Assembly: GCA_009103225.1 (NCBI GenBank)
Contig: RHPI01002368.1
Coordinates: 507,542-571,541, forward strand
Length of the DNA: 64,000 nucleotides
Reading direction: 5' to 3'
From: Chlorokybus atmophyticus
Taxonomy: Eukaryota; Streptophyta; Chlorokybophyceae; Chlorokybales; Chlorokybaceae
This document shows, in pieces, positions 23,098 to 35,483 of this stretch. The translations under genes were made by a program, and so were the position numbers. The notes under the pieces were generated by a model. That model made no database searches, was not told the origin of the DNA, and saw nothing but the letters and a program-made list of their open reading frames with translations. The first letter of the stretch is position 1. Each line of letters opens with the position of its first letter.

Positions 23098-23265
23098 CGG
23101 TATGCTTGACTCTGTTTCCTTTTGCTCTCTGACGTACGGCTTGAGACTGCGATTCCTTATTCACTGACATGCGCATGGTTGTACGTGTTTATAAACTCTG
23201 TGATACATATTGACAAGTACACCACAATCAGAAGTACATCACAATGCCACAGCTAGACCTCAACC

Positions 23266-23286
23266 GTTGGCAAAACTTTGACAACA
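23266..23286 (-). repeat. Right terminal inverted repeat of DDE transposon
   Basis: GTTGGCAAAACTTTGACAACA, inverted relative to 20020-20040. It runs into the long hairpin at 23279-23373. Confidence 0.5.
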
Positions 23287-23373
23287 CAACCTGAGTGTAC
23301 AGGCACTATGCCGCAGCTAAACAAGTATAGTCTAGCTGCGGTATAGTGCCTGTACACTTGGGTTGTGTTGTCA
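23279..23373. repeat. 40-bp-arm hairpin at transposon end
   Basis: Arms at 23279-23318 and 23334-23373 pair at 37 of 40 positions around a 15-nt loop. The outer part is tgacaacacaacc, the terminal motif of the neighbouring DDE element. A further gttggtagaattttgacaacacaac lies just outside (23380-23404). Confidence 0.75.
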
Positions 23374-23879
23374 CACTTGTTGGTAGAATTTTGACAACAC
23401 AACCCGCTTGTATACACTGCAACTCGTTTGCGTAACAGAATACTACTATTGTTGTCACATTTACCAACAATTTTTACCCTGCCACACCTCTGTCTGAGGC
23501 TATGCGAATGCAAGACACAAGTTTGTGCACACAAGATATCAACTGGAAAGTAAAGTAAACAAGCAGTCAGCACGCCTGTCACACACAATGTCAACATTGG
23601 ACACAATGTTTCAAACACGGTGGCCTACACAACATGCTTTTGACTTTGGCTATGCACCATGCGAAGCCGCCGTGAGGCGCCCTCTGGATACCACCACGTC
23701 GCTTGTCCACAGCTCACACCGGCACTGCTTGAGCAGCTGTATCCAACAAATGAGACTGCTGCACGCAATCACATTGAGCCATAGCATGTACAAACGACAA
23801 CGAGCATGGTTGGTGTGTCATGTGATTGCTGTGCTTCACACCGCAATCGTGCGTGACAAGACAGACTAGAATGCCACAA

Positions 23880-24800
23880 TGCTAACCATTGTCACCGCGC
23901 GCACCCCCCCCCCCCCCCCACACACACAATCTCAACTACTCTGCGTACACACAGGCGCGCGCGCGCGCGCGCACGCACATGTGCACGCACGCGGGAAGCA
24001 TGCACAGCATATTTATGAACAGTCGTGCACACACATGCGTGCACTCGTAAGCTACTGGCAGTTGTGACAAGCACAAAGGTGCACAATAATTGCAAGCTTG
24101 CACGCGTGCACAAGCACTGCAAGATGCAGAGATTTGCACACACTCAGACCTTGAGTGCCAGTTGGGTTCATCATGCAAGCTTATCACGGCTGCTTATCAG
24201 CTGTGCGCCCGCACCAAGACGACACTGCTGCCTTGCCCCACCACCGAATGCGACGCCCTCCATCAACTTCGCAGTGCAAGCTAGCATGCAGCCGCAAAGC
24301 TGCCTGCTGCAGGCAGCTGCGAAGCTAGTTGTGAGAGCGGCGCAGCACCAGCCATGGCAGCAGCGCATGCTGACCTGCGCTGCCGCCGCTCCTGACCACG
24401 CCGCCCCTTCCACCATCGACCCCGCAATGCAAGCTAGTCGAACAAGTAAAGCTATGCTGCCAATTGCGAAGCTAGTTGTGGGAGCGGCGTAGCACCAGCT
24501 GAGGCAGCAGCGCATGCTGACCTGCCTCGCCGCCGCTCCTGACCACGCCAATCTTGACCACGCCGCTGCCTACGCCGCATGAGCACACCGACCCCGCCAC
24601 CGTCACCCCTGCTGTGCAAGCAACATGCGAAGCACTGCTGCCTGCCAAGGATTAGCTTGCAAGCTGCAAAGTGAGTCTTCTACTTTGCAGCTTGCAAGCA
24701 CTAGCTTGCAGACTTGCAAACTAGTGCCTGCAAGTCTCTTACTTTGCAGCACGCAAGCAAGCTTCAAAGTAAGTCTCTTACTTTGCATATTGCCGTCTCA
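23880..24800. repeat. Simple repeats and a 147-bp tandem duplication
   Basis: An 18-nt C run and CA/GC dinucleotide tracts (23904-23990) precede a tandem repeat with a 147-bp period. The block cgaagctagttgtg.gagcggcg.agcaccagc occurs at 24320 and again at 24467, with shared gcatgctgacctgc and cgccgctcctgaccacgcc further on. At 24650-24790 there are nested actttgcagcttgcaag inverted repeats. The Ala/Cys-rich frames here only reflect the repeats. Confidence 0.6.
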
Positions 24801-26860
24801 CTGCTGGTATTACTGAATGGTCTTTATGTTAAAATACAATGATAGTACAGGCTATGAACAATCGCGCAAAATAATCATCATTGTTATTTGCATTGTTGCA
24901 TTGTTGCAATATGTGTCGTGTGCGTATGCGTGATAATGCAAAGTTGTATGATTGCATGCGAAGTGACTTGATTATGTAAAGCTTGATGTCATAAAATCAA
25001 TTGGTCATTTGTGAATTGTTCGCATGCGTAATACAAGAATGACAATTGTGAGTTTATACATGATATTGTGTTACGCATATGCAATGTCAATATGTGCGTA
25101 TTAGTTGTGGTTGCGAGATGTAATGTTGTGACGGTGTGCCATTGTGTATTGGTGTACATTGCGTGATCCTGTTGACACGCATGCGCGTGCATATGTAAGC
25201 AACACGCATAAGTTGTATTTTGGCACATCATGTAGCCTATGTGCAAGCCTGCTTCGTGAAGGTCACAAAAAAGTGGGTTAAATTCACGACGTGCGTAAGT
25301 TTGACACCTGAATGTGCACACACGAGCAAGCAATCGCGTACACTAGTTATGTAAGTAATTTAAGTAGGTAAGTAATTACCATTACTAATAATGGTATTGT
25401 CAATTGGAGAACCCGTGAGTGTGCCATGGGTCCAGATCCCCATATTAGTATATGGTATTCATAACAAGTTGTTACGCAAATGCATAAGTATGCGCATGCA
25501 TACACGTATGCATCTGGATAAGCGTGCACGTAAACGTGCCAACACGTCCATGCGTAAGCATATGCGCATGCATGGATACACATCCATGCTTAGATACCAC
25601 ATGCACATCTATGCATGCTTGTTACATAATGTGTGAGAAAAACAATGTGAAATTGGTTTGCATGTCCACATGCATGCGCCAATTAGACAAGCGAATTGGG
25701 TTAGCGTTTGACCCGCTGACATCTAAGGCTTGACCCACTGACCAAGTTAGTGGGTTTGTGTTGGCGACTGCATTGGCAGGCAGAGGGGTATGGTTGGCGG
25801 GTAGGAGGGCGTGGGCGTTGGGAGGAGGGGCGGCAGAAGGGGCGTTGAGAGGCAGAGGGGCGTGGTTGGCAGGCGGCGAGGCTAGGAGGCGGGCACAGGG
25901 CAGAGGTAGGGGTGTGTGAGGCGGTTGTAGGCGAGGATTGGGCCGCAAGCGTACTAAGGACAGCCAAGCGCAGGACAGCTCGCCTCAGGACAGCTAGGCC
26001 ATCGAGCAGCCCTCTGGAAAAAGGTTTGTGTACTGGTGCTGCCTCCAGCATCAGCAGCATGTGCAATGGTGCCTTGCTTCTGCTGGCACAGGTCAACAAT
26101 TAGGTTTCGTGCCACTGCAAATGGTAGATTTGCGTGCAGGCAGCACCAGCACATGAAACACCTGCAGTTGCTGATGCTGCATGCAGCAGCAAATGCAATC
26201 TTGTTTGCTGCGTGCAATTGGCAACAACCGCAATTGGGTTTTCTGTTGCTGCAGCAGGCATCAAGTGCAATTGCATTTGCTGCTGGTGCTGCTGGTGCTG
26301 CATGCTGCTAGCGCAATTGCACTTGCTGCTGGTATTGCTTGCTTGTCACAGCTATTGCCATGATATATGCAGAGACATGGTCAACTTATTGTGCGGTCTA
26401 TCATTGTGCAAGAACAACAGGTCAAGCCAAGAGAACAAGCGCAAATGCAAAGTTGCTAGCGGCAACACCAAGGACATACAGAAGAAGAGAAATTTCGGTG
26501 CGTAGTTGCATTGCCAACTGGCTGCTTGTATGCTATGCTGCTAGTCTACCCTAGTTAATTTCCTTTACCTGCTGGTACAGTGTTGCTAACCAATTGTTGC
26601 ACTTGTGCTTTGTGCAAGTTTATGTTGGCAGAATCTACCAACACACCCTCGCACAAGTGCTTGTCAAACACCAACTTGCTAGGTGCGCGCCTGTCTGTTG
26701 GTGATGTTTGCCAACAGGTTGAAGCTCTGCTGTTCATCTTCTCAGTGTTGACTGCTTGTGTTGGCAAGCTTTTGCCAACAGCTTGCAATGTATGACTTGT
26801 CTCACAGCAGTACTTGCAGGTATGTAGCTCGTACACTTCAACCAGATTCAATCCCGGAAG
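24800..26860. repeat. Gene-free low-complexity region
   Basis: Holds tgcatgcg/tatgcgcatgc minisatellite (25470-25620), a G-rich ggcggcag/gaggggcg tract (25760-25930) and a (ctg/tgc)n-rich stretch (26040-26340) with local inverted repeats. Near 26,580-26,790 are several ttggcaagcttttgccaaca-like palindromic motifs that resemble the ends of the DDE element upstream. No credible gene. Confidence 0.45.
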
Positions 26861-26863
26861 ACA

Positions 26864-29800
26864 ATGAACATGAACAGGCAAGCAGCAGATGCTTTTGAGG
26901 CACATCAAGAGACGGATGAGTCTGACAATGACCACAATGAAGACGATGATGACCATAACCCACATATTGACAACCAAGGCGAGAACAAGTCTGGCGCAGA
27001 AAACCACGACTGTAAGCTTTCTCTGCTTGCTATTGTCATGCTTGCTCCACTCAACTACATAAGCTTACAGCTGTGCTTGTTCCAGGGTTGACCATTGAAA
27101 TAAAAATAGGGAAGGGATGGAAGAAAGCTGCTGGATGTGAAGATTTGCGCAACCTCTTAAAAGACTTTGTTGTAAAACCACAGCATGTAGCAAAATGGGA
27201 AGTCAAGATATCCAAGAAAGACAAAGATGACCTTCTGCGCTATATGCTGACAACTACACAAGACAGTGCCAAACAAGCAAGTCAGATGGAGGTGGCTGCA
27301 ACAGCAGTGCCACCTGAGTGGTTTATTTGTCTAGAAGTGAACGTGGTAATGCTCAATAAGCAGTATTATGATGTAACAGCACTAACACTGCCTGTGTCGT
27401 AAGAAGACGTCAAGTATGACCATACCATTTGATTTATACTTGGGCCTTATCAAAGACCTTAGAGTTTTAGTCATTCCTACAAGTAGCGTGGGCCCTGCCG
27501 ACTAGCATCTACTCACCAAAAATGCATACCTGTTTGATCTGCCTGTTAACAGAGCGCATTGGACGCTTGCTTGAAGTAAAAGGCAGCAAATGGTCTGCTT
27601 GGACAAACCAGATGACCTTGTTGACATGCTGGTCAAAGATATCAGGAAGCCAAGCTATCCAGCAGCGCTTGTCAACTTTTACTATTTTTTGTAAGGTATG
27701 ACTGTTACAGCATGTCCTTCTGTATGCATGCAAAATGCTAAACATATGTTTGTATCAGCTCTTGGCGCCAAATGCGTTGGGAGCTATGCTGCCGCAGTAT
27801 CTCCCAAAAAGTGAAGCAAGCAAGCCACAACAGCTTTGTCCATTCCAGCAAACACAGCTGGCACCGCAGGTAAACATGCATGGTTACAGCCAATGGCAAT
27901 TGCTCGACACAACACTGTTGGTAAAATCCTACTAACATTACGGGCGATGTGCTTCCACCACTCAGCCTTCCACCCGTTTTCAAGAAGGCCGACATGAAAA
28001 CCTACAAGGTTTATCTGCACATGATGCGGCCTGCTTAGGGTTCACGACAAGCACGAAGAATCGGAAAGTCTAGACTAAAAGAGCTTGAGAAGTCAATGAG
28101 AGAGCACCATGGCGACCTCCAAGCGCACAAGCCTTGGCTCGTGCTTATTTGTAGAAAAGTCGATTGAAAAGAGGTGTCTGTATCACAAGAGTATTTCAAT
28201 CAATGGCACATTGCTCGTGCGGACAAGATTATTCATGAGGTGCTTGGCGTAAACCATTCGCTGTTGGCTAAGACCAAGTTAGCCAAAGAGGATTCCACTA
28301 ATGAAGATTTGCAGAATGAATGGGTCGAGATGAGCGACCCAAGAGCAAGTACACACCTGCTGTGTAATTATGCGCATCAGCAAGTGTGTTGACAAGTTTG
28401 TCAACATGAAATACGGGTGGTGTTAGGCATTTCCAATGAGCAAGCACTGCTGTGGGCCAAGCAACATAACCATCAAGACAACGAGACAAGACCATCAACC
28501 CTGTTGACGCTTCTTGCCACCTTCCGCGACAAGTACCTTCTGCGCGGCGAGCCCAAGATGCCTACGCAGGGAAAGAAGTCGAACAAGTATTTGGAGGGCT
28601 GAAAAGCCTGCTTGGTTGATCTTGCCTTGCTTAAAACTACAAAGCGGCAATGTGACAAAAAAGCTGTCCGGAAATAGCTAGAGAGTATTGCATTCACATC
28701 GGGTAAGGTTGTTTCCGTCTTAATACATTTCACATCGGGTAAGGTTGTTTCCGTCTTGACACATTTCATTTCGATCGACATATCTTATTGCTGTATCCTG
28801 CAGGCTTGCCACTAAGCTGAAGCTCAACAACAAGCAATATCAAGAGTTCTTCAATGTGCTAAGCGAGCATGATGACATCATCGATGCTTGACCGTGCCAC
28901 ACGCTGGAACTGTTTCACTCCTTGTCCACAGAGCAGTTCATGTCTGTGCTCAAAGAAACTAAGAGCAACAAAGCCAATGTCAAGGTCAACCGCGCATTAA
29001 AGGATTATGTGCAAAAAGTTCAGCGCATAGGTCGCTTTGTGTCATTCTTAGCATGCAAGGCAATTGATGGCGCAGTCTTTGGCGATCCAAGGTGAGCACA
29101 GGCTTGTTACAATGCAGCTTGTCATAGTGTGCGTATGCACACAACATGTGTGCGTTTATACGTGCAATGCTTCAGGTTGGACAAACGACTGCGCATGAAG
29201 GTACCTGATCTCTACAATGCCAAAGACAAGCTGTTAAAAGCTGCTCCACGGAAATCATGAAGATTGGTGGAAAAGGTTAGAGAATGTGATGAAAAGCCTT
29301 GAGTCTAACTTCCCTGTTAAATATCTATAGATCTCTTATGTCATTAAACGCGAGGTTCATGAACTTTGCAATATCCCTTTCCCAGAAGCGCGCAAGGCTG
29401 GCAAGCTGCCAGGCTCCATCACTATGCCCATATAAGCGCCGCTATGTTGTCACAATTTTGCCACCACTGCATTGCTGTTAGGGTGTTAGCAGAATTTAGC
29501 CAACAGCATGTAAGCCGCATTTACTTTGTAGCAATGCATGCCGTGTTAACTAGCCGTGCGGTTGTCATAGAGTTGAACTTGCATATCCGTGCAAGAGATT
29601 TCCAACCGATGCTTTGAGCACACGCAAGCTGGAGTTCCACAACGTCAAGCAACGTCTGATGCCGCACTTTCAGCCTGTGCATCTGTTCATTGACAACCTG
29701 CCCGCATCTAAAGCATACCCCTCTTTTCCGCTTGTTTACTTTTACATGCCCTTTAATGAGCCAGACAGCGAGCACCCTTTCACTATGGCACACTTCAAGG

Positions 29801-30634
29801 AATGGGTGGAGGTGCTGGCCCGCCACAACAGTGGCTTGAACTACTGAACGCTTTTAGCTTTTGTGAGAAAAAAAAAGCATTGCTGTATGCAAGACAGTAT
29901 TGGAAAGCAACGCCTTTGTCGTGAAGTTCACCACGTATGTGCACGCCGCAACAAGTAAGTCAAAGTAAATGCAACAGATATGTACACTTTCGGTCAGTAC
30001 ACATAAAGCACTGTGTGTGCAGAGTTGATGACGTTCCCGGATCATCTTAATGGCCAAAGCAGAACCGAGCCTCTGCTTATAGCCCTGTACAAAAACGTGG
30101 ATGACTCAATGAAAAAAGCCAACCTACATACCTGGTTTGAGTTGCGCTGTGAAGATCTGATAGTGTGGCACGATTCCTCCCGCGGCACAAATTTTATCAG
30201 TTAGGGCCTTATGAAGAAGTCTCGCCGTCTCTTAAGACGTCCTTGACGCCGCAAATGATATTGAAGACTCAGCTGGTGTAGATGTAGAACACAATCAGCT
30301 TGCTTACAATCAAGGTCAAGGCAGATGTGAAGCAGTACGCAAATGGCGGGCAACCAAATATCTGAGCAATGAGAGCAAGCAGCTAGTCTGCTGGCAGCAA
30401 AAGCTTTGCAGCAGTCTTGCACAAGACTTCTTGCCCATGCGAGCTTCCAACGAGAAAATCTGGATCCTCGACCTTGGCGCTGGTGCTGGAGGTCTGACTG
30501 AAGGAGCTCTCAAATCTGGCTACAACATCTTTGCTGTAGACGACAATGTTACGTACATGACGAGGCTTGAAGACCATTATTACGCCTTCCGCAAGGAGCT
30601 CAAGGAAGCGGTAATGTACTATAGCAAAATTTGA
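26864..30634 (+). pseudogene. Large broken multi-exon ORF with a methyltransferase-like end
   Basis: Exon 1 (ATG 26,864) encodes an acidic Asp/Asn/His-rich start. A GT-AG intron (27,012 to about 27,086) joins it in frame to GWKKAAGCEDLRNLLKDF. From about 27,940 to 28,700 one plus-strand frame runs on through five in-frame stops (TAG 28,036, TGA 28,168, TGA 28,390, TGA 28,600, TAG 28,678) while still reading as ordinary protein. Further exons include 28,804-29,092, 29,620-29,847 (EHPFTMAHFKEWVEVLARH) and 30,022-30,204. The last exon (about 30,245-30,634) has IWILDLGAGAGGLTEGA, a SAM-binding motif I most like that of DNA C5-methyltransferases. Motif IV is not seen, so the type is uncertain. It is probably a transposon or gene relic; I do not recognise the family. 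Confidence 0.45.
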
Positions 30635-30639
30635 ACATC

Positions 30640-32090
30640 ATGAAAGTCTTTATCAACTACTTAAGGCACCTTTCGTTTGTAAGCTTAATAATTGCAAGCT
30701 CATGTTTCGTGTTCGATGCTGCAGGAACGCCACACTATTCTGCATTCAGCAGCACAAAAAGACACATCTATGTCTTTACCCAAAATCAAAACCAAGCAGC
30801 AGCTGGTGGAGGAGCGATTGCTCTTCTTGTTTCCCAAGCCGAGTTTCGGAGACACTCTGCACATGGTCTTTCTTTTGCGCTGGGTTAATCTTCCAGGTTC
30901 ACAGGCCATTTTATAGGAGCCCGAAATGTACAAGGACATATGAGACTACCTCATCAGTCGACACAATGCCATTTAAAATAGTAAGTTTGAGTTGCGCGAT
31001 TGCAAGCTTCTCCAAGATTAAGCATAGCATAGCATAACCCACCTTGTGTTTAATAGTGGATGACCACGGTGAAGTTAGAGCTAGCTTGGCTAGCGAGTAC
31101 GTCATATTGGAGCATCATCTGCAATGTCCCTCAGATTCAGCAGAGGGTCAGCTCACCCAGGTTACAGCGCTCACACATGGACCATCAGCATCGCAAACAG
31201 CGTCGCATTCAATAGTAGAGAACCAGCCAGGAGGGGAGGCAGATAGCCAACAGCACAAGCTAGAACTTAACAGAGAGCTGGTGAAAGACCCGTTCGAAAG
31301 CCAGCCAGACAGCTAGCTAGCCAGTCAGCTAGCAGAGCAGGGAAAACTCATCACACGTACCCACTGCTGTGTTCCCCTCTGCAACATGCTCTTAAACCTG
31401 GAAAAGGAAAAGCCCACAGTGTGCGATGAAGAAGAGTGTTGCCGCCGTAATTACCATCTGTGCTACACGCGATACTCAGGTGTTGAAGAGGCCATAGGAG
31501 CTCTCGGCCCAGACCACCTTGACAAGGCACACAAGGGAGGCTTGCAATCTCGGGTTCAATCCGTGCAGAAGGCAGGGAAAACGGTGGGATTGTTGAATGT
31601 TTTGGGCTACAACATGTGCAAGACTGCCAACAGTTGCTCAGAATGCGCGGGTCTACTGAAGCCTTGGGCAGATCAGTCTCCTCTCAGGAATATGTTGCTT
31701 AGTCAGTGAAGCAAAGCTGCATACAAAACAGAACATGTATGCTAAGGTAGCTTCTTTGCAGCCTTGTACATAGCTACATTCTATGTGTGGATGCGCTGTC
31801 AACATGCATCATACATGCGATAGACCGTAGCTTTTGTGACCTTGTTGTACAGCATGTTGCCACTGCCTTTCTCTCTGTGTTGTCTGAGCTCAACTAATAC
31901 TCAACACATGATTTAATGATGCAAGAACAACATACAAAGATTGTTGTTCTTATATTGATCTTTCGCAAGCATGATGCAAACTACAGTTGCATCTTCTATT
32001 GGCAAATTTCTGACGACTGATCAATGATAAATTTGACAAATGGATGGCCACAGTCACATCTTATGTGAATGTAAACCCTTGCCCTGAATA
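30640..32090. other. Region without an identifiable gene
   Basis: A short open frame at 30,760-30,915 (KTKQQLVEERLLFLFPKP) may be a last piece of the preceding relic. A 107-codon frame at 31,386-31,709 with several Cys (EECCRRNYHLCY, NSCSECAG) has no recognisable domain. Around 31,307-31,335 there is a ctagctagccag micro-repeat. The rest is A/T-rich. Confidence 0.35.
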
Positions 32091-32097
32091 TGCTCAA

Positions 32098-34500
32098 TTA
32101 CTGCATGAGCGGTGTATATGTAAGTATTGTGCTTTGCGAGACACAGCAGGTCTCCTCTGTCTTGTTTGTGACATGACTATATACATGCATAATTCGAGCA
32201 ATTCTGTCCACTATTTGTCCCCCTTGAGCGTGCGACAACCCATCACTGCGCTCAACGCGCGTGGTGCGCTCTCCTCCTCGCCCAAAAGCAATGGTAGTGG
32301 GATCTGCTCCACGCATGATGGTCTCCCCTGTGCGCTCAGCTTGCTGACCTCGCGGGATAGCCTGAGTGACGTCAAGGACGCGCAACGTAGCTGCTGTGGC
32401 AGCGGACTCAACGATGGCACTGGCAGTAGTTGCAATAGTGCTGGTCAGTGGCGCGAAAGTGGTCTCAACGCTCGCTGACACAGGTGGTCCTGCAGCTGGA
32501 GCGGGACCGGTGCAATCTACTGCTGCAGAGTTGGTGATAGCAGTGGCTGTCGCCATCGTGCTCACCTGTGTTGGCGTCACGGTGCCCACTGATGTACAAC
32601 CTCCTGGTGCAACTGGAGTAGTTGCTGCTGACGTTGACGGAGTCAACGTCAGCGGAAACTACTCGTCGTAGCCGGTGTGGCTGTTGCTGCTGATGCAGCA
32701 CCACTGATGGCTTCAAAGGAGGTAGCTACTAACGATGTTGCAGCTTCCCCTCGTGCTCGTTGGGATGTTTGAACGCGTGAGTGCTCGTGTCCCTCGTGCG
32801 CTTCGGAGCCATCAGTGCCCATTGGGCAGAGTAGCAGGCGCGGTAGTCCTGCTCCTTGTCTTCCTCCAAGCGTGCCATACGCGCCACGAGGGCAGCAATA
32901 TGCTCATCAGCTGGCGGGTTGACTGAAGCCTTGGCGGCAACAGCAGCAGCGCGCGGACGTCCTTCCAATCCCTTGCGCTGAGGAGGACAATTCTTCCCCC
33001 TGTAGCCTTGCTCTTCCTTGCGAGTTGGCGTAGTTGTTGTTGTTGTTATAGTGTCCGGTGTGGTTGCTATTGTAGCCACCAGCGTTGTTGCCATTGTGGC
33101 CTCCAGTGTTATTGCTGTTGTAGCCACTAGGCTTGTTGCCGTTGTGGCCTATAATGTTGCTGCTGTTGTAGCCACCCGAGTAGTTGTTGCTATAATTGTT
33201 GACAGGTTCCAACTCAGGGAACTTGAGCCAGCAGATTGACTCCAAGTGGCCCGTCTTGTGACATGGTCGCAGACAAGGACTGAGTATTCTTTGGTGCACT
33301 CCTTTTGGTAGTGACCATGCCGTCCACAGCGATGACACAGCACAGGGGCAGGCAAGTAAGCATGGGCTGACCGTTTCCCTTTATCGCGTGCTAGTGAAGC
33401 GTCATGGCCACGCTCGCGGCAAGGAGGCTCAGTAGTTGTGCCGGCTACAGGTCGAGAGAGTATGAGGCACTGCGATTGGTGTCCAGCACTGCCTTTTCAT
33501 ACACCAAGCGCTTGTGGATGGCTTGTGCGGTCTCGAAAGCTTCCTTGAGCTTGTAGCCAAGGGGCCTGCTGTAGTGCCAGGTTAGGCGTGTCGACTCGCT
33601 CAGAGTGGCATCCAACTAATTGACATGGACCACTGCAGCAGCCTCATCACTGACAATCTTATAGTCAGTGTCCTTCAACAGCCCTTTTAGTCTGGAGTAC
33701 AGGCGTAGAGGGTCCTCGTTGGGCTGCGTCGAAACCGTCTCAGCTCCTCCACTTTGCTGGTGGTCTGAAGTGGGAAGGTGCGACGAAGTGCAACATATAG
33801 GTCCTTGAGTGGATAGTCAAAGATGGCAGCACTTACGGTGATGGCTGGTGCGCGCAGTGCAAGTGACCGGAGGGTGAAAGCACTGCCTCCCGCACGAGAG
33901 CCAGGTGTTGCCAGAGGTAGAGGTGTGCCCACCTCAACGGCCCTCTTGGTCTCAATCCCTACAGGGGTCAGGTTGACGATTACCAACTCAAGCTCCTCCA
34001 CCTCTGCCCTGTTGATGGCTGCAGCGATGGACAAGCGTAACTGCAGCGGGAGTGGGGGCCAGGTGGAAAAATGGCTGCTGGACTGTGCAATGACGCAGAT
34101 GCTATGGTGCTGGCGAGCTCATCGTAGCCATCAACTCGATGCAATTCAGCAACAGACTTCCAAACATCGTGTGCTTCATGGTCAAGATACCGAGCAGTCA
34201 TTCGAAAGAAATCCCATCTGACCAATCGTTGTTCTTCGGAGCTTGCTGTCGCATCTTGGATTAGAACTTGGTGATGAATTTGTTTAGCGAGGTAGTACCA
34301 GCACATCCGGAGAAGAGCAAGGATGTGGTTGAGCTTGAAGACTCCATCTCATAGTCGTCATTGTCGGGCGATAGTGGGGAGGCTAGATGGCTAGGTGTAG
34401 ACTGGAACGGAGTGAAGCCGGAGACAGAACGCGAGCCTCTGCTGCTGCGATTGTTGCTCCCGCCGCTGGTCCGCTTGTAGGTGAGATTGAAGGTTGGGCT
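32098..34500 (-). pseudogene. Gypsy element 3 gag remnant
   Basis: On the minus strand the N-terminal part has a Ser-rich FQSTPSHLASPLSP stretch (about 34,400) and a WDFFRMTARYLDHEAH block. Next come an RTLYACTPD capsid-like block and two zinc knuckles: CHRCGRHGHYQKEC (C-x2-C-x4-H-x4-C, about 33,320) and CHKTGHLESICW (about 33,250). An Asn/Gly/Tyr-rich tandem repeat (33,030-33,200) follows, then a Thr/Ala-rich tail (32,640-32,480). The knuckles lie in two frames, so the gene is broken. No pol follows before 31 kb. Gag binds and packages element RNA. Confidence 0.65.
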
Positions 34501-34732
34501 CTGTCACGCCCACAGGGCAGGCAAAAGTCATTCTCTGTCCCTTACTTATGTGGTAAGTAAGATGAGACCAAGTGGGGACCTACACTACGCAAGCGTGTGT
34601 AGTGCTTGTGGGTGTGCTCTCATGTAGGTCTGCTCTAGAGCCTGTGCGGCCTTGAGCATGATGAACTACACAAGGCATGATGGCAAGCACAGGGCTGATC
34701 ATAGCCGATGAGACATCATGTAATGTACAGAG

Positions 34733-34905
34733 ACATATGTGTGCATATGTCCGCATGTGTATGCATGTGTTTGCATATGTGTGCACATGTACGCATATGA
34801 GTGCATATGCGTGTATGAGAGGTATGTACTAGATGTATGCATGTATGTGCATGCATGCGCATATGTGTGCATATGTGCGCATATGTATGCATATGTATGC
34901 ATGAG
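34733..34905. repeat. tgcatatg minisatellite inside the LTR
   Basis: About 170 bp of degenerate 8-12-bp units (gtgtgcatatgt, gcgcatatgtat). All His/Tyr/Met-rich frames on the minus strand here are artefacts of this repeat. Confidence 0.75.
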
Positions 34906-34907
34906 TA

Positions 34908-35075
34908 TGATGTCCTAGGCTGATGTGACCAGCCAAGGACGTTCACAACGTCCAAGGATGATGTGTGTGATGTCCTAGGCTGATGTGACCAGCCTAGGGA
35001 CGTTTACAATGTCCAAGGCTGATGTGTGATCAGTCTTGGGCGTTGAAAGAGGTCCAAGGGCTGATGTGGCAGCCC
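34908..35075. repeat. 60-bp tandem repeat inside the LTR
   Basis: The block tgatgtcctaggctgatgtg starts at 34908 and again at 34968, a 60-bp period with acgtt.acaa.gtccaagg in each. A third, diverged unit follows from about 35018. Confidence 0.65.
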
Positions 35076-35483
35076 TAGAGATGAGGTGTGGTCAATGCAG
35101 CCATGACAAGGCATGTAGCCTTGGACTTGGATGTTCTAGGTCGGAGTGCAGCAAAGAGCGGGTATATGAACGGCCTCAACATGTGTTGAGGCAGCTCAAC
35201 ATGTGCATACTCAACTCTTGGGTGTGGGGTGGCTAGTTTAGTTGTTCAAGGGGCTCTCCCTCTCATCCCATGTGGGGTGTGATGTCCGTGGCAGCTTTGC
35301 ACATGTGTGTGAGGTGTGCTTGAGTGTGTGAGTGTGTGGGAGCTGAGTAGAGGTTGATGTCATCCTCTCCTTCCTTGGTGCGGTGCTGTGACTTCCTCTG
35401 CAAGGTACTGCACCAGTGACGCTGGTAGGGCTTCCAGTAGTAAGTCCTTGTGCTTGTGCATAAGTTTGCCAAGCCGCCCAGCA

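Larger units (their letters stand above)
34502..35483 (+). mobile_element. Gypsy LTR, plus orientation
   Basis: Starts TGTCACGCCCAC and shares its first 60 bp with the LTR of element 2 (aaaagtcatt.tctgt.cctta.ttatgt). It ends tgcataagtttgccaagcc...cccagca before agtggtatcgtta, which resembles the tRNA-primer site next to the element 2 LTR. It is about 190 bp longer because of internal minisatellites. It lies directly next to, and against the direction of, the gag remnant at 32.1-34.5 kb, so it is a separate insertion. Confidence 0.65.

Noticed and set aside
25622-26099. Pro/Ala-rich ORFs on the minus strand
   Set aside because: They follow the G-rich minisatellite at 25.76-25.93 kb and show no conserved protein pattern.
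27940-28700. In-frame TAG and TGA stops read as a reassigned genetic code
   Set aside because: The intact ARM gene (855 codons) and RING-CH copy I have no internal TAG/TGA and end in TGA. Frameshifts also occur in the same relic, so decay explains it better.
34580-34955. His/Tyr/Met-rich minus-strand frames
   Set aside because: Pure translations of the tgcatatg minisatellite inside an LTR.
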